From contig CACXFH010000074.1 in the NCBI GenBank assembly GCA_902766975.1, positions 1 to 41,533 of the forward strand: a stretch of 41,533 nucleotides of DNA, in the 5' to 3' direction. The translations under genes were made by a program, and so were the position numbers. Numbering within the stretch: position 1 is the stretch's first letter; each line of letters starts with the position of its first letter. This DNA comes from an uncultured bacterium (GTDB taxonomy: Bacteria > Cyanobacteriota > Vampirovibrionia > Gastranaerophilales > Gastranaerophilaceae). Positions 8,140 to 17,916 of the stretch are shown here, one piece after another. A model generated the notes under the pieces. The model did not search any database. It was not told where the DNA came from and worked only from the letters and a program-made list of their open reading frames with translations.

Positions 8140-9237
8140 TTATTTAGCCTCTTGCTGAGATTCTTCAAATTCTTTCAATAACGGTTCAAATTTACGGAAT
8201 TTTGCAAATATATCCTGAGCATCTCTCATAGTTTTCATTTGTTTTAGGAAATCTTTTCTCGGAACAGCCGGAATACCTATTATAATAGATTTTTCAGGGA
8301 ACGATTTTGTTACCCCTGCCTTAGCTGTAATAATGGTATCAGAACCGATTTCAATATGATCAGCCAAACCTGCTTGTCCTGCAATAACTACCCTATCACC
8401 GATTACACAGCTGCCGGCAATACCGACTTGAGAAACAATTAAACAGCCTTGACCGACTTTACAGTTGTGACCAATCATTACAAGATCATCGATCTTTGTG
8501 TTATCCCCAATTACTGTATTTTCAATTGTCCCGCGATCAATTGCCGAATTCGCACCGATTTCTACATTGTTACCGATTACAACAGAACCGATTGACGGGA
8601 TTTTGAAAATGACTTGAGAAGAATTGTCTTTTTTAATTTCTCCATCTTGTCTTGCATTTTCTATATTATTCGGATTTTCCGTTACAAAGCTGAAACCGTC
8701 AGCACCCAATGAAACCCCGTGATTTAATATAACATCATTCCCGATTTGAACTCTGTCACCAATATTTACACCTGGGTGGAAAAAGCAGTTATTACCGATT
8801 TTAACATCACTACCGATATAAGAATTGGCTAAAATCTTTGTATTATCTCCAATTACGGCATTTGGAGAAACTACTACATTCGGACCTATACAAACATTTG
8901 CGCCCAATTTGGCACTCGGGTCAACAACGGCAGTCGGGTGAATATCTTTATTTACAACAGGAGGAACGTAGAATAGATTTAACAACTTCATCATTGCAAG
9001 TCTTGGTCGTTCAACTTCAATTGTTGTCAATCCGTCAATTTGTACACCTAAAGGTACAAGTGCCGCTTTGGCTTTTGATTTTGAGAGATTTGCAATTTCT
9101 TCTTCCCCTAACGCCAACGCCAATGTATTTTCATCACTTAATAACGGCGGAGCTATTTTTGTAATTTCAGGACTTGCCGCCTTTGTTAACATCCCGCCTA
9201 CTATTTGTGTAATTTCATCTACCGTGAATGATTTCAT
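8140..9237 (-). CDS. lpxD: UDP-3-O-acylglucosamine N-acyltransferase LpxD
   Basis: A 365-residue left-handed beta-helix acyltransferase that adds the second 3-hydroxyacyl chain in lipid A synthesis. An N-terminal uridine-binding domain occupies about residues 1-95. Hexapeptide repeats (such as [11 protein letters not shown] and VIGDNTKI) run from about 95 to 310. The catalytic His is in MIGHNCKVG, and ADGFSF and GQAGLADH are typical LpxD signatures. A C-terminal helix follows. A strong AAGGAG ribosome site precedes the ATG. It is the first gene of the lpxD-lpxC-(S23 ORF)-fabZ operon. The lpxA gene usual in this position is not in the window. Confidence 0.95.
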   Translation of the reverse strand: MKSFTVDEITQIVGGMLTKAASPEITKIAPPLLSDENTLALALGEEEIANLSKSKAKAALVPLGVQIDGLTTIEVERPRLAMMKLLNLFYVPPVVNKDIHPTAVVDPSAKLGANVCIGPNVVVSPNAVIGDNTKILANSYIGSDVKIGNNCFFHPGVNIGDRVQIGNDVILNHGVSLGADGFSFVTENPNNIENARQDGEIKKDNSSQVIFKIPSIGSVVIGNNVEIGANSAIDRGTIENTVIGDNTKIDDLVMIGHNCKVGQGCLIVSQVGIAGSCVIGDRVVIAGQAGLADHIEIGSDTIITAKAGVTKSFPEKSIIIGIPAVPRKDFLKQMKTMRDAQDIFAKFRKFEPLLKEFEESQQEAK

Positions 9238-9409
9238 ATATATCTCTCCTTATTCATAACATCCCTATATATTTATATTACAAAAAATAAGCTAAATTAG
9301 CCCGTATTATTGCAAATTGTTACAATTAAGAATTGTAAAGATTTTTTTAAGAGTAAATTTTCACTGCATAAATATCTTTATACAAGTATAGGGGAAAGGA
9401 GAAATTTAC

Positions 9410-9715
9410 ATGTCTATCACAACAAAACTCGGCAGTTTAATTATTGATGTCGGAAGCAATACCAAATGGATAAAATTCACATCAAAAAACAAAGCGTGTA
9501 ATAAATGGGGATTGCGCGAAATTATCAAAGAACGTACACCTGAGAATAAATTATCAAATGTAACCTATATTTTTTCAACGAATCCTCTTTTGGGGTATCA
9601 AAGGGTGACAGGAAGCCCTGATAAAATGTGCAAATTATGGCGGTCTGTTACAAACTTGGATAATAAAGAAGCAGTAAGCGATTTACTTAACTTTTTAGAA
9701 AAAATAGGTTGGTAA
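9410..9715 (+). CDS. Hypothetical protein (101 aa)
   Basis: A 101-residue soluble protein, family not recognised, starting MSITTKLGSLIIDVGSN. It is basic in the middle, contains two cysteines (KACNKW and DKMCKL), and has a helical C-terminus ending LEKIGW. A strong AAAGGAG ribosome site 8 bases before the ATG supports translation. It is a single gene running rightward, divergent from lpxD, and its stop is 1 base from the stop of the convergent CstA gene. No function can be proposed. Confidence 0.7.
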   Translation: MSITTKLGSLIIDVGSNTKWIKFTSKNKACNKWGLREIIKERTPENKLSNVTYIFSTNPLLGYQRVTGSPDKMCKLWRSVTNLDNKEAVSDLLNFLEKIGW

Positions 9716-9716
9716 A

Positions 9717-11150
9717 CTAACCGACATTTTTAATTTTTTTTAACAGATAGACAAAAGTCGCTATTACTAATATTATCGCTATAATTTCTGCATATTTTAG
9801 CGGAAGACTAAAACCGATTTTTTCACTAAAAATAAATGACATGGTAATAAAAACGTAAAATAATGCGGGTATTAATGCGACAAGGTAATTTTTCTTTGCT
9901 TTTGCTAAAAATATAACGGCACAACACAATGTCGGAATTGCTATCAATTGATTAAAGAAAGTAAAATATCGCCATATCAGAGAAAAACTGTCGGCATTTA
10001 TTTTTGACCATACAAGGATTCCAAAAACACACAATACAATAGGAATAACAATAATCAATCTTTTATGGACACTTTTTTGCTCAATATGCAAGGCTTCCGC
10101 AATTGTAATACGCAATCCTCTTAATGCCGTATCGCCTGAAGTTACGGGCAAAATTATAATTGCGATTGTAACCAGAAATGCCAAATTTAGCGGCACAAAT
10201 TTATTTGCGATAATATTTACAACATTTACGGATCCTATCAAATTTTGAGGGACCAAATTTGTACTATACACATCCATTGCAGCAGCTGCCCATATAATTG
10301 CAATTAGTGATTCAAGACACATCATTCCGTAAAAAACCAATCGCCCGTCTTTTTCTTTATCAAGCGCTCTTGAAATTATTGTCGCTTGCGTGGAATGAAA
10401 ACCCGATAATAAACCGCAACTCACAGTCATAAAAAACATCGGTATAAGAGGTAATTTATTGGGATGAATATTGAAATTTGATAAGCTCAAATTCTCCAGA
10501 TTTACTCCTTTTACCATAAAACCAATCAGTAAAAATCCGGTACCCGCAATTAACAGAATGCCTAATATCGGATAAAATTTTCCTATTATTTTATCAATAG
10601 GAAACAAAGTAGCAATAATAAAATATCCTAAAATTACAATGTATGTACAAAAAACTTTTGGATCTGTTATTACAAAATCTTTTACCCCCATAAATCTATC
10701 AACAAAAATGTCACCCGCGGTATATACAAAAACCGCTGCAAGCAACAACAGCATTATTGAAACTATTACCATAAAAATTTTAAAAGCATTTTGCCCCAGA
10801 TATTTTTGAATTAATCCCGTAATTTGGGCGCCCTTATTGCGCACAGACAACATTCCCGCAAAATAATCATGAACCCCGCCCGCAAAAATACAGCCAATCG
10901 GAATTAGTATAAACGCAATCGGTCCGAATAAAATTCCTTGAATTGCCCCTATAATAGGACCCATGCCTGCAATATTTAACAGATGAATAAGAGCATTCCT
11001 CTTTTTTGACATAGGAATAAAATCCACTCCATCATTATCATTGTGAGCGGGCGTTGCATTATCACTCGGCGCAAATATCCTCTCAATATACTTTGAATAA
11101 AATAAATAACCCAAGATTAATATTACTATACTCAGAATAAATGTAACCAT
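9717..11150 (-). CDS. cstA: CstA-family carbon starvation protein (peptide/pyruvate transporter)
   Basis: A polytopic inner-membrane protein of about 477 residues with at least 12 hydrophobic segments. Seen: family signatures NIAGMGPIIGAIQGILFGP near the N-terminus and PVTSGDTALRGLR in the C-terminal half, plus FAGGVHDYFAGMLS. CstA proteins import peptides or pyruvate, often under carbon limitation. The open frame extends to 11231, but I place the start at the ATG at 11150, because the extension is hydrophobic without family resemblance and this start begins with the expected first membrane helix. No clear ribosome site is seen for either start. It is the last gene of the leftward cluster starting at msbA, or has its own promoter. 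It is shorter than E. coli CstA (about 700 residues), as in the short CstA subgroup. Confidence 0.88.
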   Translation of the reverse strand: MVTFILSIVILILGYLFYSKYIERIFAPSDNATPAHNDNDGVDFIPMSKKRNALIHLLNIAGMGPIIGAIQGILFGPIAFILIPIGCIFAGGVHDYFAGMLSVRNKGAQITGLIQKYLGQNAFKIFMVIVSIMLLLLAAVFVYTAGDIFVDRFMGVKDFVITDPKVFCTYIVILGYFIIATLFPIDKIIGKFYPILGILLIAGTGFLLIGFMVKGVNLENLSLSNFNIHPNKLPLIPMFFMTVSCGLLSGFHSTQATIISRALDKEKDGRLVFYGMMCLESLIAIIWAAAAMDVYSTNLVPQNLIGSVNVVNIIANKFVPLNLAFLVTIAIIILPVTSGDTALRGLRITIAEALHIEQKSVHKRLIIVIPIVLCVFGILVWSKINADSFSLIWRYFTFFNQLIAIPTLCCAVIFLAKAKKNYLVALIPALFYVFITMSFIFSEKIGFSLPLKYAEIIAIILVIATFVYLLKKIKNVG

Positions 11151-11243
11151 ATTAAATATTATATATGCACTATTATATTTAAGCAAAATTATTAATATTA
11201 TAAATCTATATTTACTGAAATTTTCAAACAATTTTTATTTTTA

Positions 11244-12647
11244 TTAAAACTTGAAATAAATAAAAGGACTGTACGTCGAAGCAGCAATAGAAGAAATTGA
11301 TAAAATCAGCAGCAATATTAGACATATATCCACACATATATTTGTTTTGGGGTTATTTTTAAACGGGACTTTTAAGAAATTTTTAAATATGGATAATGCG
11401 CCTAAAATAGCAACCGTAAGAATTATAAATTCATAACCGCTCAAATAATAAACAATTGTATACTTTGCTTCAGCGGATGAATCAATAAAAAACAGTTTCT
11501 TTAAAAATGATATGGTGTATGAAAAATCAGGAGAACGCAAAAAGAAGTATGACACCGCCAAAACAGGTATCATATACAAATGATGCAGGGCTTTTTTGAA
11601 ATTTCCCGTAACATCGTTACTCCAACCTGTAAGTTTTTCAAGTATTACTACAATTGCATTATACAAACCTAACATAAGCATATTCATATTTGCACCATGC
11701 CATATACCAATAATAAAAAACGCAATAAAGAGATTAAAATAATGGCGAACGGTACTGCACCTGCTACCTCCCAATGGTATATATATATATTCCTTTACCC
11801 AAGTACCCAATGAAATGTGCCACCTATGCCAAAATTCCGTATATGATTTTGACAAAAGAGGAAAATTAAAATTCCCCTTTATTTCAAAACCGAACATTTT
11901 ACACAAGCCCACTGCCATATCCGCATAACCGCCAAAATCATTATAAATTTGAAATCCGAAACAAATGACACATAACCAAGCCTCAATATAAGTCAGCCCT
12001 GAAACAGGTTCATAAATAATTTTATCAACGGCAACACCCAATGTGTTGGCAATTAAAACTTTCCTTGCTAATCCGAGAATAAATAGCCGCAACCCTTCAT
12101 AAAATTTATCTAATGTTTCAACCCTGGAATCAATTTGCTCAGCAATGTCATGATATTTTACGATAGGACCTGCTATTAATTGAGGGAACAAAGTAATATA
12201 CAAAGCCAATTTATACAGATTTTCTTGCGGTTTAATGTTACCTCTGTATACGTCCACCGTATAACTAATTGCCTGAAAGGTATAAAACGATATACCCAAC
12301 GGCAATGCAACATGTATGATATCAGCATTTGTCTTAAAAACAGCATTAAAACTTTCCAAAAGAAAATCCGCATATTTGAAATAACACAAAAATCCAAGGT
12401 CAGTTATTACTGTTAAAGTCAAAAAGACTTTTTTATACCTCTCGTATTTACAGATTAAAATTGTACCCGCATAATTAACCAAAATAGTTGCAAACATTAC
12501 AAACAAAAATTTTGGTTCACCCCAGGCATAAAATACAATGCTTGCCAAAAGTAAAATTGCATTGCGAAATTTTTTAGGCGATAAATAATATAAGCCTAAA
12601 ACAACAGGTAAAAATACAAATATGAAAGTTATTGATGAAAATAGCAC
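11244..12647 (-). CDS. MBOAT-family membrane O-acyltransferase (AlgI/DltB/PatA-like)
   Basis: A 467-residue polytopic membrane protein of the MBOAT family, which moves acyl groups onto extracytoplasmic polymers. The family signature is clear: FGGYADMAVGLCKMFGF, FWHRWHISLGTWV, YIYIPLGGSR and the catalytic His in GIWHGANMN. The start is the GTG at 12647, preceded by AGGAG at 6-base spacing; the longer frame to 12698 lacks a ribosome site and does not resemble the family. It sits downstream of an AlgJ/AlgX-like gene, the standard partner pairing for acetylation of alginate, cellulose or peptidoglycan. The acceptor polymer is unknown. Confidence 0.93.
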   Translation of the reverse strand: MLFSSITFIFVFLPVVLGLYYLSPKKFRNAILLLASIVFYAWGEPKFLFVMFATILVNYAGTILICKYERYKKVFLTLTVITDLGFLCYFKYADFLLESFNAVFKTNADIIHVALPLGISFYTFQAISYTVDVYRGNIKPQENLYKLALYITLFPQLIAGPIVKYHDIAEQIDSRVETLDKFYEGLRLFILGLARKVLIANTLGVAVDKIIYEPVSGLTYIEAWLCVICFGFQIYNDFGGYADMAVGLCKMFGFEIKGNFNFPLLSKSYTEFWHRWHISLGTWVKEYIYIPLGGSRCSTVRHYFNLFIAFFIIGIWHGANMNMLMLGLYNAIVVILEKLTGWSNDVTGNFKKALHHLYMIPVLAVSYFFLRSPDFSYTISFLKKLFFIDSSAEAKYTIVYYLSGYEFIILTVAILGALSIFKNFLKVPFKNNPKTNICVDICLILLLILSISSIAASTYSPFIYFKF

Positions 12648-12722
12648 TATATACTCCTGACAATTGTATTTTACATTAGTATAAAATACACAAATCAATA
12701 AGACAAAATTTATGCAAATACC

Positions 12723-14198
12723 TTAATTTAAATCATTTAATACCCCCAGTTTTTTGATGAATGTATATCCTATGTAAATTACAAAAATATCCGGATTATA
12801 ATTGTCTAATTCCTTGCCGTAATACTTGAAGAATTTAAATTGTTCAAAATCATCTTTTGGAATATTTTTAGGACCGTTCAATCTTATTTTTCGGACATTT
12901 CTGAATGAATACGGAAGAATATCCATCAAATTTTCACTAAAAGAATCTCCAAATACCAAAACTTTTAAATTGCTGCCTTGCGGATAATAATACTCATTTT
13001 TTATTAACATATCCGTTTCAGTACTTGAAGTTTTTAATTTTGCTTTATTTTTATGCGTATAGTACCTGTAATCCGTATCAAGGAACTTATTACACAATTG
13101 ACTCGGGAATGCGGCATATTCACACTCGTTCCCTTCAACTAAAACTCTACGTCTTTCAACTAGAACTTTTTTTCCGTATGTATAATGAAAATCCTCCGGC
13201 TTCACGATTTTTACCCCATGAAAATCTTTTTTTATTTCGGACATCAGAGCATTATAAGCAACAAAAGCACCGTCACAAGTAGCATGAGTATCAGTCTTAT
13301 AAAATAAAAGGTATTTTTGATGTTTAGAAGCAGCCTGAAATTCTTTCAAAGGAAAAATTAAATTTACATCATATTTTTTGTTTAACGCTGACAGTATTTT
13401 TCCTGTTTTTTCATAATTTTTCAAATTCGCTATATTTGAACCGTAAATCATACCTTTTTTAGGGACAATAACAATATAAAATTTAATATTATGTTTTTTA
13501 CAATATTTATCAAACGCACTTAACTGTTTATATATTTTATGCTGATCTATTTTATTGTTAAAAGTACTTATTCGCAAAAGAGAATACATAAATTTATTTT
13601 TTTTATCAGCAACAACTTCATTAAAATGAGCGAACCGACCAGGGAAATAATATTTTATATGACTGTTAAGGTAAATTAACTGCATTCGCCCTAAAAAACG
13701 ATCTTTTATCCAACTTTCAAAATTCTTACCATAATTGAGATTTAATTTATGATTATTTTTATTATAAATAGGGATATATAATGCCAAGTCCCGTTCCTCT
13801 GCAATAGATTTGTTTAATTTATTTATGTATATAGCAGGAAAAATTATAATTAATATAAATATGACCGTAAATATTTTATACCAAGCTTTACCGGAACTTG
13901 AAAATATCGGGGTTAAGATTTTTTTATTTATATAACCTGCAGATAACAAAGCTGTTACAAAAGTCAATATTGATATTAAAATTAAAAAATCACATTTAAA
14001 TAAAAAAGCATAATTTGTGGCAGCATGTACAAATTTCGGGTAATAAATATAAACAAATTTGTTATTTTCTGCGATACTTTCAACAATCTGCACAGTATTG
14101 TAATTTAGCCAAAAATTGCACGAAAATATAATAACCAAAAAGGTTGTCAGTAATGAGATAAACAGTCTTTTTTTTAAAGTGATTTGATTTATTTCCAT
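12723..14198 (-). CDS. AlgJ/AlgX-like SGNH acyltransferase-partner protein
   Basis: A 491-residue protein with three N-terminal hydrophobic segments (about residues 12-32, 62-85 and 105-125), then a large extracytoplasmic domain. This domain has the SGNH/AlgX-like motifs: TDTHAT (the Asp-His pair) around residue 303 and GDSFSENL (the catalytic Ser block) around 418. AlgJ, AlgX and related proteins work with MBOAT proteins to transfer acetyl groups to a polysaccharide. The N-terminal multi-helix form differs from soluble AlgX and resembles membrane-anchored versions. It lies between a BioG-like gene and the MBOAT gene, all in one direction with short gaps. No strong ribosome site is visible. 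Confidence 0.82.
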   Translation of the reverse strand: MEINQITLKKRLFISLLTTFLVIIFSCNFWLNYNTVQIVESIAENNKFVYIYYPKFVHAATNYAFLFKCDFLILISILTFVTALLSAGYINKKILTPIFSSSGKAWYKIFTVIFILIIIFPAIYINKLNKSIAEERDLALYIPIYNKNNHKLNLNYGKNFESWIKDRFLGRMQLIYLNSHIKYYFPGRFAHFNEVVADKKNKFMYSLLRISTFNNKIDQHKIYKQLSAFDKYCKKHNIKFYIVIVPKKGMIYGSNIANLKNYEKTGKILSALNKKYDVNLIFPLKEFQAASKHQKYLLFYKTDTHATCDGAFVAYNALMSEIKKDFHGVKIVKPEDFHYTYGKKVLVERRRVLVEGNECEYAAFPSQLCNKFLDTDYRYYTHKNKAKLKTSSTETDMLIKNEYYYPQGSNLKVLVFGDSFSENLMDILPYSFRNVRKIRLNGPKNIPKDDFEQFKFFKYYGKELDNYNPDIFVIYIGYTFIKKLGVLNDLN

Positions 14199-14219
14199 AT
14201 AATTTATATTGTTATTCTG

Positions 14220-14861
14220 TTAATAATATAGTATATCCTCAAAATTTTGTATTCTAAAAAACAAATTATGACGGGCATTTTTCACAATCTTCAGCCTTTG
14301 GGCATAGAAATCTTTTTGAGCTTTCACATTGAATATCGGGTCATTTTCGCCTATTATTGCCCAATCAAAAATATCTTTTATACTGTGTTTTTTCGCTGAA
14401 TACAATTTTTTTAGAGATTTAAATTCTTTTTTGCAGCTATCGATTGTCCTGTGTGAATGATGGAATTTGCTGAATTCTTCATCTGTTTTTATCAGATAAT
14501 TTCGTGCAAAATCATCTGCTGTTTCTTCCGTAATATTACACAAAACATCTTGCATCTCTTTAGTAATGCCGTAATGTTCATCAAACAAGTACGGATTACC
14601 GCTCAGTGCTATTTTTCGTTTCATTTCAAAATTAAAATTAAAAACTGAAGCTACAAATACACCTGCTGAAAAGCCGATTAAATTTACTTCTTTATACTTT
14701 GAAAAATCAAAATTTAAACTCAAATCCATATCGGAATAGTCATATAACAATAAAATATCACTTTTTGACTTTAAGTGTTCAAACTCATACTCATCACACC
14801 CATAACCGGTGAAAAATAATATTATGCTATCCGAATCATTATCAATTAAATACATTTTCAT
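14220..14861 (-). CDS. BioG-like (DUF452) alpha/beta hydrolase
   Basis: A 213-residue alpha/beta hydrolase resembling BioG, a pimeloyl-ACP methyl ester esterase. Seen: ILFFTGYGCDE near the N-terminus (oxyanion region), LLLYDYSDMDL, the nucleophile elbow GFSAGV, a probable acid in IGENDPIF, and the catalytic His in ARHNLF. This order matches BioG/DUF452 proteins. No other biotin gene is adjacent. The start is 9 bases after the msbA-like stop and the stop is about 20 bases before the AlgJ-like gene, so it belongs to the envelope cluster. It could be a true BioG inserted in this operon, or a thioesterase/esterase acting with the acyltransferases. The family call is secure, the role is not. Confidence 0.8.
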   Translation of the reverse strand: MKMYLIDNDSDSIILFFTGYGCDEYEFEHLKSKSDILLLYDYSDMDLSLNFDFSKYKEVNLIGFSAGVFVASVFNFNFEMKRKIALSGNPYLFDEHYGITKEMQDVLCNITEETADDFARNYLIKTDEEFSKFHHSHRTIDSCKKEFKSLKKLYSAKKHSIKDIFDWAIIGENDPIFNVKAQKDFYAQRLKIVKNARHNLFFRIQNFEDILYY

Positions 14862-14870
14862 ATTTGATAA

Positions 14871-16694
14871 TTATACCGCAGCCTCTTGTTTTTTAAATTG
14901 CATTTCATAAAGAGCTTTGTATTGACCGTTTTCAATATTCATCAATTCTTCATGGGTTCCGAGTTCTACAAGTTCACCTTCATTTATAACAGCAATTCTG
15001 TCCGCATTTTTAATTGTTGATAATCTGTGGGCAATAATGAATACCGTTCTGTCTTTCATTAAATTATCCATTGCCTTTTGAACAATTGCCTCTGATTCAT
15101 TATCGAGAGCAGAAGTTGCCTCATCTAAAATGACAATAGGAGCATTCCTCAGCATAGCTCTTGCTATGGCAACTCTCTGTCTTTGACCGCCTGACAATGT
15201 TAACCCTTTTTCTCCCAGTTGTGTATCAAGTCCTTGCGGGAGTTCTGAAAGCATATCTTGCAGGTGAGCAAATGAGATAGCCTGATTTAATTCATCATCT
15301 GAAGCCTTATAATTTCCCATCATTATATTTTCACGAATAGTACCCGTATATAAGAAATTATCCTGAAAGACCATCGAAATATTTTTCCTTAAAGATTCAA
15401 TCGTATACTCTTTAATATCGACATCATCTATTTTTATGGCTCCGAATTGAATATCATAAAAACGCGGAATGAGATTTACCAATGTGGTTTTACCCCCTCC
15501 GGAATTCCCGACAATTGCCAGTGTTTCATTTTTAGCGACTGACAAATTCAAATTTTTTAACACAGGTTGATTTGAAACATATTCAAAATTAACATTTTCA
15601 AATTTTATTGAGTCACTTATTCCTTTTAATTCTTTTGCATTTGGAGAATTAACAATTTCAGATTTTAAATCAAACAATTCAAAAACCCTGCCTAATGCAA
15701 CGAAAATATTTTGGATGCTGGTCAAGGTATTACCAAGTGTTTTTACAGGTTTATACAAAAGTAATAAAGAAGTTACAAAAGAGGCGAAACTCCCTGCTGT
15801 CATATCACCGCTATTAATCAGATATGTTCCGACTCCGAGCACGGTTGCAATACCTAATGAAGCAATTATATACATAATAGGGGACATCCAACCGGAGCGC
15901 TTGTATAAAGACATATTTACATTAAAAGAATTCCAAATTTGCTCTTTAAAATATTTACTTTGTCTTTCCTGTAAACCGTACGCAGCCATTACTTTGTTGC
16001 CGGCATAAGTTTCATTAATGTTTGTTGTGATATTCCCGCCAATAACCATATTTTTATTGGAAGCACTTTTTATTCTTTTACGAATAAGAGCAACAGGCAA
16101 AAATGCGGCACAAAGAACAACAACACCAATTATTGCAAGTTTCCAAGAGCTGTATAGCATTACTGCTATCAATCCTAATGCACCGAATAAACTTGTTGTT
16201 ATTGATTTTATATTATCTATAATCCCGTCTGATGCTGTCGCAGGGTCATTCATATATCTCGTAATAATAACCCCCGATGAATTTTCATCAAAAAATTGCG
16301 GATGCATATGAATTAATCTGTCAAACAAATCAAATTTTATATCATTTGTTATACGCTGTGATGTCCAGGTTGACAAATACCCGTTTAAGTATCTCAAAAT
16401 ACCTTGAAATGCCGCAAACAACACGACACCAAAAGGAATAATCAATGCCATTTGCATAGAAGTAATTGTAAAATGAATATTATGCCAGTTTAAAGTAAAT
16501 TCTCGACCACCTATAACATAGTCCATATAAGGTTTCAGTGCAAAAGCGGTTACACCGTCCAAAAGTCCTAAGGGAACTGCAACGAGAAAACCTAAAAATA
16601 TTCTGAATAAATATGGTTTTACATACGGAAATACTCTTGATAATAACCATCCGTATTTAAATGAATTTTGCGCTGTTGTAGTTTCTAATTTCAT
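14871..16694 (-). CDS. MsbA-like ABC exporter (fused permease and ATPase)
   Basis: A 607-residue type IV ABC half-transporter acting as a homodimer. The membrane domain has six helices in about residues 25-330. The nucleotide-binding domain has Walker A GNSGGGKTT near 396, the ABC signature LSGGQRQRVAIARA near 500, Walker B IVILDEATSALD near 521, and the H-loop IIAHRLS. By family resemblance and by proximity to lpxD/lpxC it could be the MsbA lipid A flippase, but the order with an MBOAT/AlgJ pair also fits export of another lipid-linked substrate. It is the first gene of the leftward cluster to bioG-like, AlgJ-like and MBOAT. Confidence 0.88.
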   Translation of the reverse strand: MKLETTTAQNSFKYGWLLSRVFPYVKPYLFRIFLGFLVAVPLGLLDGVTAFALKPYMDYVIGGREFTLNWHNIHFTITSMQMALIIPFGVVLFAAFQGILRYLNGYLSTWTSQRITNDIKFDLFDRLIHMHPQFFDENSSGVIITRYMNDPATASDGIIDNIKSITTSLFGALGLIAVMLYSSWKLAIIGVVVLCAAFLPVALIRKRIKSASNKNMVIGGNITTNINETYAGNKVMAAYGLQERQSKYFKEQIWNSFNVNMSLYKRSGWMSPIMYIIASLGIATVLGVGTYLINSGDMTAGSFASFVTSLLLLYKPVKTLGNTLTSIQNIFVALGRVFELFDLKSEIVNSPNAKELKGISDSIKFENVNFEYVSNQPVLKNLNLSVAKNETLAIVGNSGGGKTTLVNLIPRFYDIQFGAIKIDDVDIKEYTIESLRKNISMVFQDNFLYTGTIRENIMMGNYKASDDELNQAISFAHLQDMLSELPQGLDTQLGEKGLTLSGGQRQRVAIARAMLRNAPIVILDEATSALDNESEAIVQKAMDNLMKDRTVFIIAHRLSTIKNADRIAVINEGELVELGTHEELMNIENGQYKALYEMQFKKQEAAV

Positions 16695-16817
16695 AAAATT
16701 TTCCTTTTAAGTATTACAAAGATAATTTAAAGATTCCAAGACATGAATATTGCATATCCCTAATGTAAAAATTGTACCACAAAATTATTTTTTAGCTCTT
16801 GATTCAATTATTTATTT

Positions 16818-17819
16818 TTATATCAAATATGGTACCGGCTGCAGATTACATTGAGTCACAATATCACGACAATACTGCTCATTCGGGTAAAATCTTTTGG
16901 GCGAATATATAGAATATTTTTGTTGAAATTCGTCAGGTGTTCCGTCATGAATCGTGACAGTATTACAACCGGCTAACAAGCCGTTAAGCTGTCCGTTAAC
17001 ACCACGTGATGCAAGCGAAGTTGTTGATGGTATTAGTGCATCCGGTTTAAGAATTCTGAGAATTGCAAGATAATTAAGAGTTAAATTCAAATCACCGTTT
17101 TCATAAATTCGAAATACAGATTGGGGATTGGATATAAATCTTGTGGCGCTAACCATTGTTAAGTCAATTTTATTTATCAAAACTAAATCTTCATACAGAT
17201 TTTCGAATGTTTGCTCGGGTAGACCGACAATATTGCCTGAGCCGACTTTAAAACCTAAATCAATAAGCATTTTAATATGATTTAATCTGTTTTCAATACT
17301 GTCTGTCGGACGACAAAATTTATGATGCTCACTGTTTGATGTTTCAAACTTTAATATATATCTTGAGGCTCCTGATTCTCTGAGCAATTTGTATTGTGCA
17401 TAAGACAAGTTACCCATGCATAGAATAATTCTTAAATCAGGATATTTTTCAATTGATTTATTACAACAGTATGCAACATTTTCTATGAATTTTTTGTTGT
17501 TATTCTCACCCGATTGAAGTAAAAAAGTTTTTCTTCCTATATCTGCCAATTGAGATATACGCTCTATGACAGATTCTTTTTCTAATGTATAAAAAGAATC
17601 TTTATCTTTGGATATAGAACAATAATTACATTTTTGAGAACAAATATTGGATAATTCTATAACACTCCTTAATTCAACTTTTTTACCGAATTTACCGTTG
17701 TTTCTCATCTCCCGAGCAATGCTAAACAACTGCTGTTGTTTCTCATCGGAATATTGCAAAATTTTAATAATAGCATTTTTATTTAAGGATTTTATGCTGT
17801 CAATTATATCATTACCCAT
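16818..17819 (-). CDS. HydE/BioB-type radical SAM protein (HydE-like)
   Basis: A radical SAM enzyme of about 333 residues. The cluster motif is C60-x3-C64-x2-C67 (CSQKCNYC), preceded by VIELSN as in HydE and PylB. Other HydE-like blocks: FLLQSGE, ILKFETSNSEHHKFCRP, SIENRLNHI and VGLPEQTFENLYEDL. The BioB motif NLDTSPEFY is absent, so biotin synthase is less likely. The C-terminal half differs from characterised HydE (for example TRFISNPQS replaces GPFIPHPDT), so it may be a paralogue with another substrate. The open frame reaches 17882, but its first residues are a hydrophobic AT-rich string over a likely -10 box. I prefer the ATG at 17819; the ATG at 17846 is possible. It faces the PaaK-like gene across a short divergent gap. 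Confidence 0.8.
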   Translation of the reverse strand: MGNDIIDSIKSLNKNAIIKILQYSDEKQQQLFSIAREMRNNGKFGKKVELRSVIELSNICSQKCNYCSISKDKDSFYTLEKESVIERISQLADIGRKTFLLQSGENNNKKFIENVAYCCNKSIEKYPDLRIILCMGNLSYAQYKLLRESGASRYILKFETSNSEHHKFCRPTDSIENRLNHIKMLIDLGFKVGSGNIVGLPEQTFENLYEDLVLINKIDLTMVSATRFISNPQSVFRIYENGDLNLTLNYLAILRILKPDALIPSTTSLASRGVNGQLNGLLAGCNTVTIHDGTPDEFQQKYSIYSPKRFYPNEQYCRDIVTQCNLQPVPYLI

Positions 17820-17916
17820 TTTAATCCGGAAGTTGTTATGTTGCATTGAAATTATACGATAATATATTATAATTATAAACACATTTTACGGTTTTTTGAA
17901 GAAAGAAACATAAATC

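Noticed and set aside
12648-12698. Longer N-terminus of the MBOAT gene
   Set aside because: The GTG at 12647 has AGGAG at 6 bases; the upstream frame has no ribosome site.
16818-17882. Biotin synthase BioB
   Set aside because: CxxxCxxC is shared, but the blocks LQSGE, FETSN-x-EHHKF and VGLPEQT match HydE/PylB and the BioB NLDTS motif is absent.
17820-17882. N-terminal extension of the HydE-like protein
   Set aside because: AT-rich, hydrophobic, overlaps a probable TATAAT box, no ribosome site and not present in the family.
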